DNA of 19,513 bases from Falciphora oryzae. Taxonomy: Eukaryota; Ascomycota; Sordariomycetes; Magnaporthales; Magnaporthaceae. Below, one piece after another: positions 18,386 through 19,513 of the stretch; the first letter of the stretch is position 1; every line of letters begins with the position of its first letter. The stretch is from NCBI GenBank assembly GCA_000733355.1, contig JNVV01000017.1, positions 135,325 through 154,837 on the forward strand. Reading direction: 5' to 3'. The notes beneath the pieces were generated by a model. It was not told the DNA's origin and searched no databases. It saw nothing but the letters and a program-made list of their open reading frames with translations. The position numbers and the translations under genes were made by a program.

Positions 18386-18499
18386 AGTGGCATGTTGTTC
18401 CAAACCAGGAGGTCAGTGGCATGTTGTTCCAAACCAAAGGATCAGTGGCATGTTGTTCCAAACCAAAAGGTTAGTGGCATGTTGTTCCAAACCATAACG
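18386..18499. repeat. 29-bp tandem repeat, four units (3' LTR)
   Basis: Units start at 18386, 18415, 18444 and 18473, each with AGTGGCATGTTGTTCCAAAC. The second and third vary mainly in the bases after AAACCA. Confidence 0.92.
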
Positions 18500-18737
18500 C
18501 ACCAAAGCACAGCCAGCCCGGACGGGCATCATGGAGGAGGAGACTTTGCCGACGGCAGCCGAGGGGTGGCTGGGAGGCCGTGCATAAAAAGGGCCTGCAG
18601 GACCCCCTATAAAGGGAGTTCGAAGGCCAAGCAATCGTTTCTTGTTTCTTGTCATCATTAGCTTGTCGAGCTTTGCACAAACCAGACTGTTAAGTTGTTA
18701 AACCTCTAAGATCCCCCTTTTCCCTTCAGACGTGACC

Positions 18738-19032
18738 TGTCACACGGAAAAACCCGTGGACCCAACTAGTCGGCATCACGAGTCGGCCTCACGGAGGTTT
18801 GAAGACCCGCATAGGCGGTCAACGGCCCTGAGGCCAAGCGGTGAAGGTCGGAAGGCAGTGTGAATCATGTACTCGATACTTCGCACGGATCACAAAGGGT
18901 CTATATAAACCCTGCCATCTCCTATGTCCTTCACGAGAGATTCCTTCCTCCTCAAGCATCTCTTGAGCCCATAGAAAGATTATCTGCAATCTAGAGATTC
19001 TTTCTCCAAGCCGTCTTTGACCCCTTGTTACA
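18738..19032 (+). mobile_element. Solo LTR A, second copy, inside the Gypsy 3' LTR
   Basis: The 295-bp unit, TGTCACACGG to CTTGTTACA, is flanked by TGACC at 18733-18737 and 19033-19037. The uninterrupted target is visible in the 5' LTR around 12676. It is highly similar to 7055-7340 and shares a CTATATAAACCCTGCC TATA region near 18900. It inserted after the Gypsy element. Confidence 0.95.
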
Positions 19033-19074
19033 TGACCTCCCTTCCCTAAGGAGGCCGCCGTTTGTTACAAAATG

Positions 19075-19215
19075 CGCGATTATGGGGGTTAGGAAAGGAG
19101 GGCGACGACAACTCGTCGGCGATGTGGCACGTGCGGCAAGACCGGACACAATGCGCGCACCTGTTAGGAAAAAGTAGAAATGTCCGATGTATATAGTTCC
19201 GAGTAGTGTGAATAA
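19075..19215 (+). pseudogene. Pogo-type transposase, C-terminal part with zinc-knuckle-like motif
   Basis: It continues the transposase frame from 12258 across the Gypsy insertion and its AAATG duplication. It reads RDYGG, a stop, then ERRATTTRRRCGTCGKTGHN and ARTC, a stop, and EKVEMSDVYSSE before TAG at 19204. The CGTCGKTGHNARTC block (CX2CX4HX4C) is typical of the C-terminus of Fot1-like transposases. The stops again fit Gln codons. With the first part, the original protein was about 550 residues. Confidence 0.88.
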
Positions 19216-19313
19216 ATTTTTGGCGTTGTTGGGTTAACATGCGCGTCGATTGTCCGGAGGTTGGGTGTGGGTGCGTTACTCGGTGGTGTGAGTCACTCGG
19301 TGGTGAACCACGT

Positions 19314-19331
19314 TATTTATTTATTTATTTA
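19314..19331. repeat. TATT microsatellite between the pogo-type element and a MITE
   Basis: Four TATT units lie between the right terminus of the pogo-type element and the left terminus of the next MITE. Both neighbours use the outermost TA as target duplication. Confidence 0.85.
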
Positions 19332-19471
19332 ACGTGGTTCACAAGCGAGTGGACCACACAAGCGAGTGGGCCACTTCCAAATCCCATACTAAACGCCGTT
19401 TCCGACCCCCTTGCTAAATCGACCAATTCTTATCCAAATTGGCTAAAATTTGTTATAGCGACTTTTAATTA
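19332..19471. mobile_element. MITE left arm (host of a nested MITE), runs off right edge
   Basis: It starts ACGTGGTTCACAAGCGAGTG, with two CAAGCGAGTGG units, and continues AAATCCCATACTAAACG as in the MITEs at 9326 and 9466. It is interrupted at TA 19470-19471 by another ACGTGGTTCAC terminus. The rest lies beyond the window. Confidence 0.8.
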
Positions 19472-19513
19472 ACGTGGTTCACCACCGAGTGGCGCACCCT
19501 CACCGAGTGGCGC
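19472..19513. mobile_element. MITE left terminus nested in the previous MITE, truncated by window end
   Basis: ACGTGGTTCACCACCGAGTG is followed by GCGCACCCT and a second CACCGAGTGGCGC. Only 42 bp are visible. It shows the same two-unit subterminal structure as the other MITEs. Confidence 0.75.

Larger units (their letters stand above)
12259..19069 (+). mobile_element. Ty3/Gypsy chromovirus, degenerate, full-length layout
   Basis: It has two LTRs with TGTAACACC and TTTGTTACA ends, a 5-bp target duplication, gag with a CCHC knuckle, and pol with RT, RNase H, integrase and a C-terminal chromodomain. A purine-rich tract lies before the 3' LTR. Without the solo LTR in its 3' LTR it is about 6.5 kb. 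The order RT-RNase H-integrase plus the chromodomain assigns it to the chromoviruses of Metaviridae. Stops throughout gag and pol make it non-autonomous now. Confidence 0.95.
18287..19069 (+). repeat. Gypsy 3' LTR, interrupted by a solo LTR
   Basis: It runs from TGTAACACC at 18287 to TTTGTTACA at 19069. Removing the insertion (18738-19032) and one TGACC gives 483 bp. It is 28 bp longer than the 5' LTR because it has four instead of three 29-bp units. It is followed by the AAATG target duplication (19070-19074). Confidence 0.95.
10636..19313 (+). mobile_element. Fot1/pogo-type DNA transposon, split by a Gypsy element
   Basis: The left end is ACGTGGTCCATCAGTGAGTG at 10636 and the right end, read inward, is ACGTGGTTCACCACCGAGTG from 19313. 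TA flanks both sides. Removing the Gypsy insertion (12259-19069) and one AAATG leaves about 1.86 kb, close to the size of Fot1-like elements. It encodes one transposase pseudogene. Each terminus has two copies of a roughly 17-bp subterminal repeat (CGAGTG-like cores), shared in arrangement with the MITEs in the window. Confidence 0.9.

Noticed and set aside
12358..18499. CRISPR-like array (29-bp repeats)
   Set aside because: The units are contiguous without spacers, lie inside LTRs and occur in a eukaryotic context.
1..19513. Stop-codon reassignment (TAA/TAG as Gln)
   Set aside because: Stops also sit at Trp positions, CAA/CAG are used as well, and paired copies show the corresponding CpA-to-TpA changes in non-coding LTRs.
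1..19513. tRNA or rRNA genes
   Set aside because: I saw no cloverleaf or A/B-box arrangement that I could support by eye on either strand.

Overview
The window looks like a transposon graveyard from a filamentous ascomycete (Pezizomycotina-like). I found no intact gene. The evidence for a fungus is the set of element families: a Fot1/pogo-type transposon, a Ty3/Gypsy chromovirus with a chromodomain, a Ty1/Copia element, a hAT relic, and a cysteine-rich domain of a kind I know from fungal proteins. Almost every broken frame is interrupted by TAA or TAG where the family has Gln or Trp. Pairwise comparison of repeat copies inside the window shows C-to-T changes concentrated at CpA. This is the pattern left by repeat-induced point mutation (RIP).

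Layout, left to right. 1-588: a GC-rich repeat element running off the left edge, the inverted copy of one at 6244. 589-1731: a decayed plus-strand gene with promoter-like leader, a possible intron and a C-terminal Cys-rich domain. 1750-9173: a minus-strand Copia element (LTR, gag, protease, integrase, RT, RNase H) with no 3' LTR in the window. Its gag is split at 6244-7741 by the second GC-rich element, which has a 13-15 bp target duplication and itself carries a 286-bp solo LTR (7055-7340). 9174-10341: three palindromic MITEs nested in one another, the outermost cut by the Copia insertion. 10406-10614: the C-terminus of a minus-strand hAT transposase. 10636-19313: a pogo-type transposon (about 1.86 kb without its insertion) whose transposase is split by a Gypsy chromovirus (12259-19069, target duplication AAATG). 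The 3' LTR of that Gypsy element contains another solo LTR (18738-19032, target duplication TGACC). 19332-19513: two more MITE ends, again one inside the other.

The elements interact mainly by nesting, which gives a relative chronology: hAT relic, then pogo, then Gypsy, then solo LTR on the right; MITE, then Copia, then GC-rich element, then solo LTR on the left. The pogo transposon and the MITEs share ACGTGGT termini, TA target duplications and a pair of about 17-bp direct repeats in each end, so a pogo transposase probably moved the MITEs. The most unusual observations are: MITE-in-MITE insertion at exactly the same distance from the host terminus in three hosts; a possible self-priming signal in the Gypsy element; a Cys-rich gene lying antisense next to the Copia RNase H; and a very dense TCGTRCGA-type motif confined largely to 880-6225.
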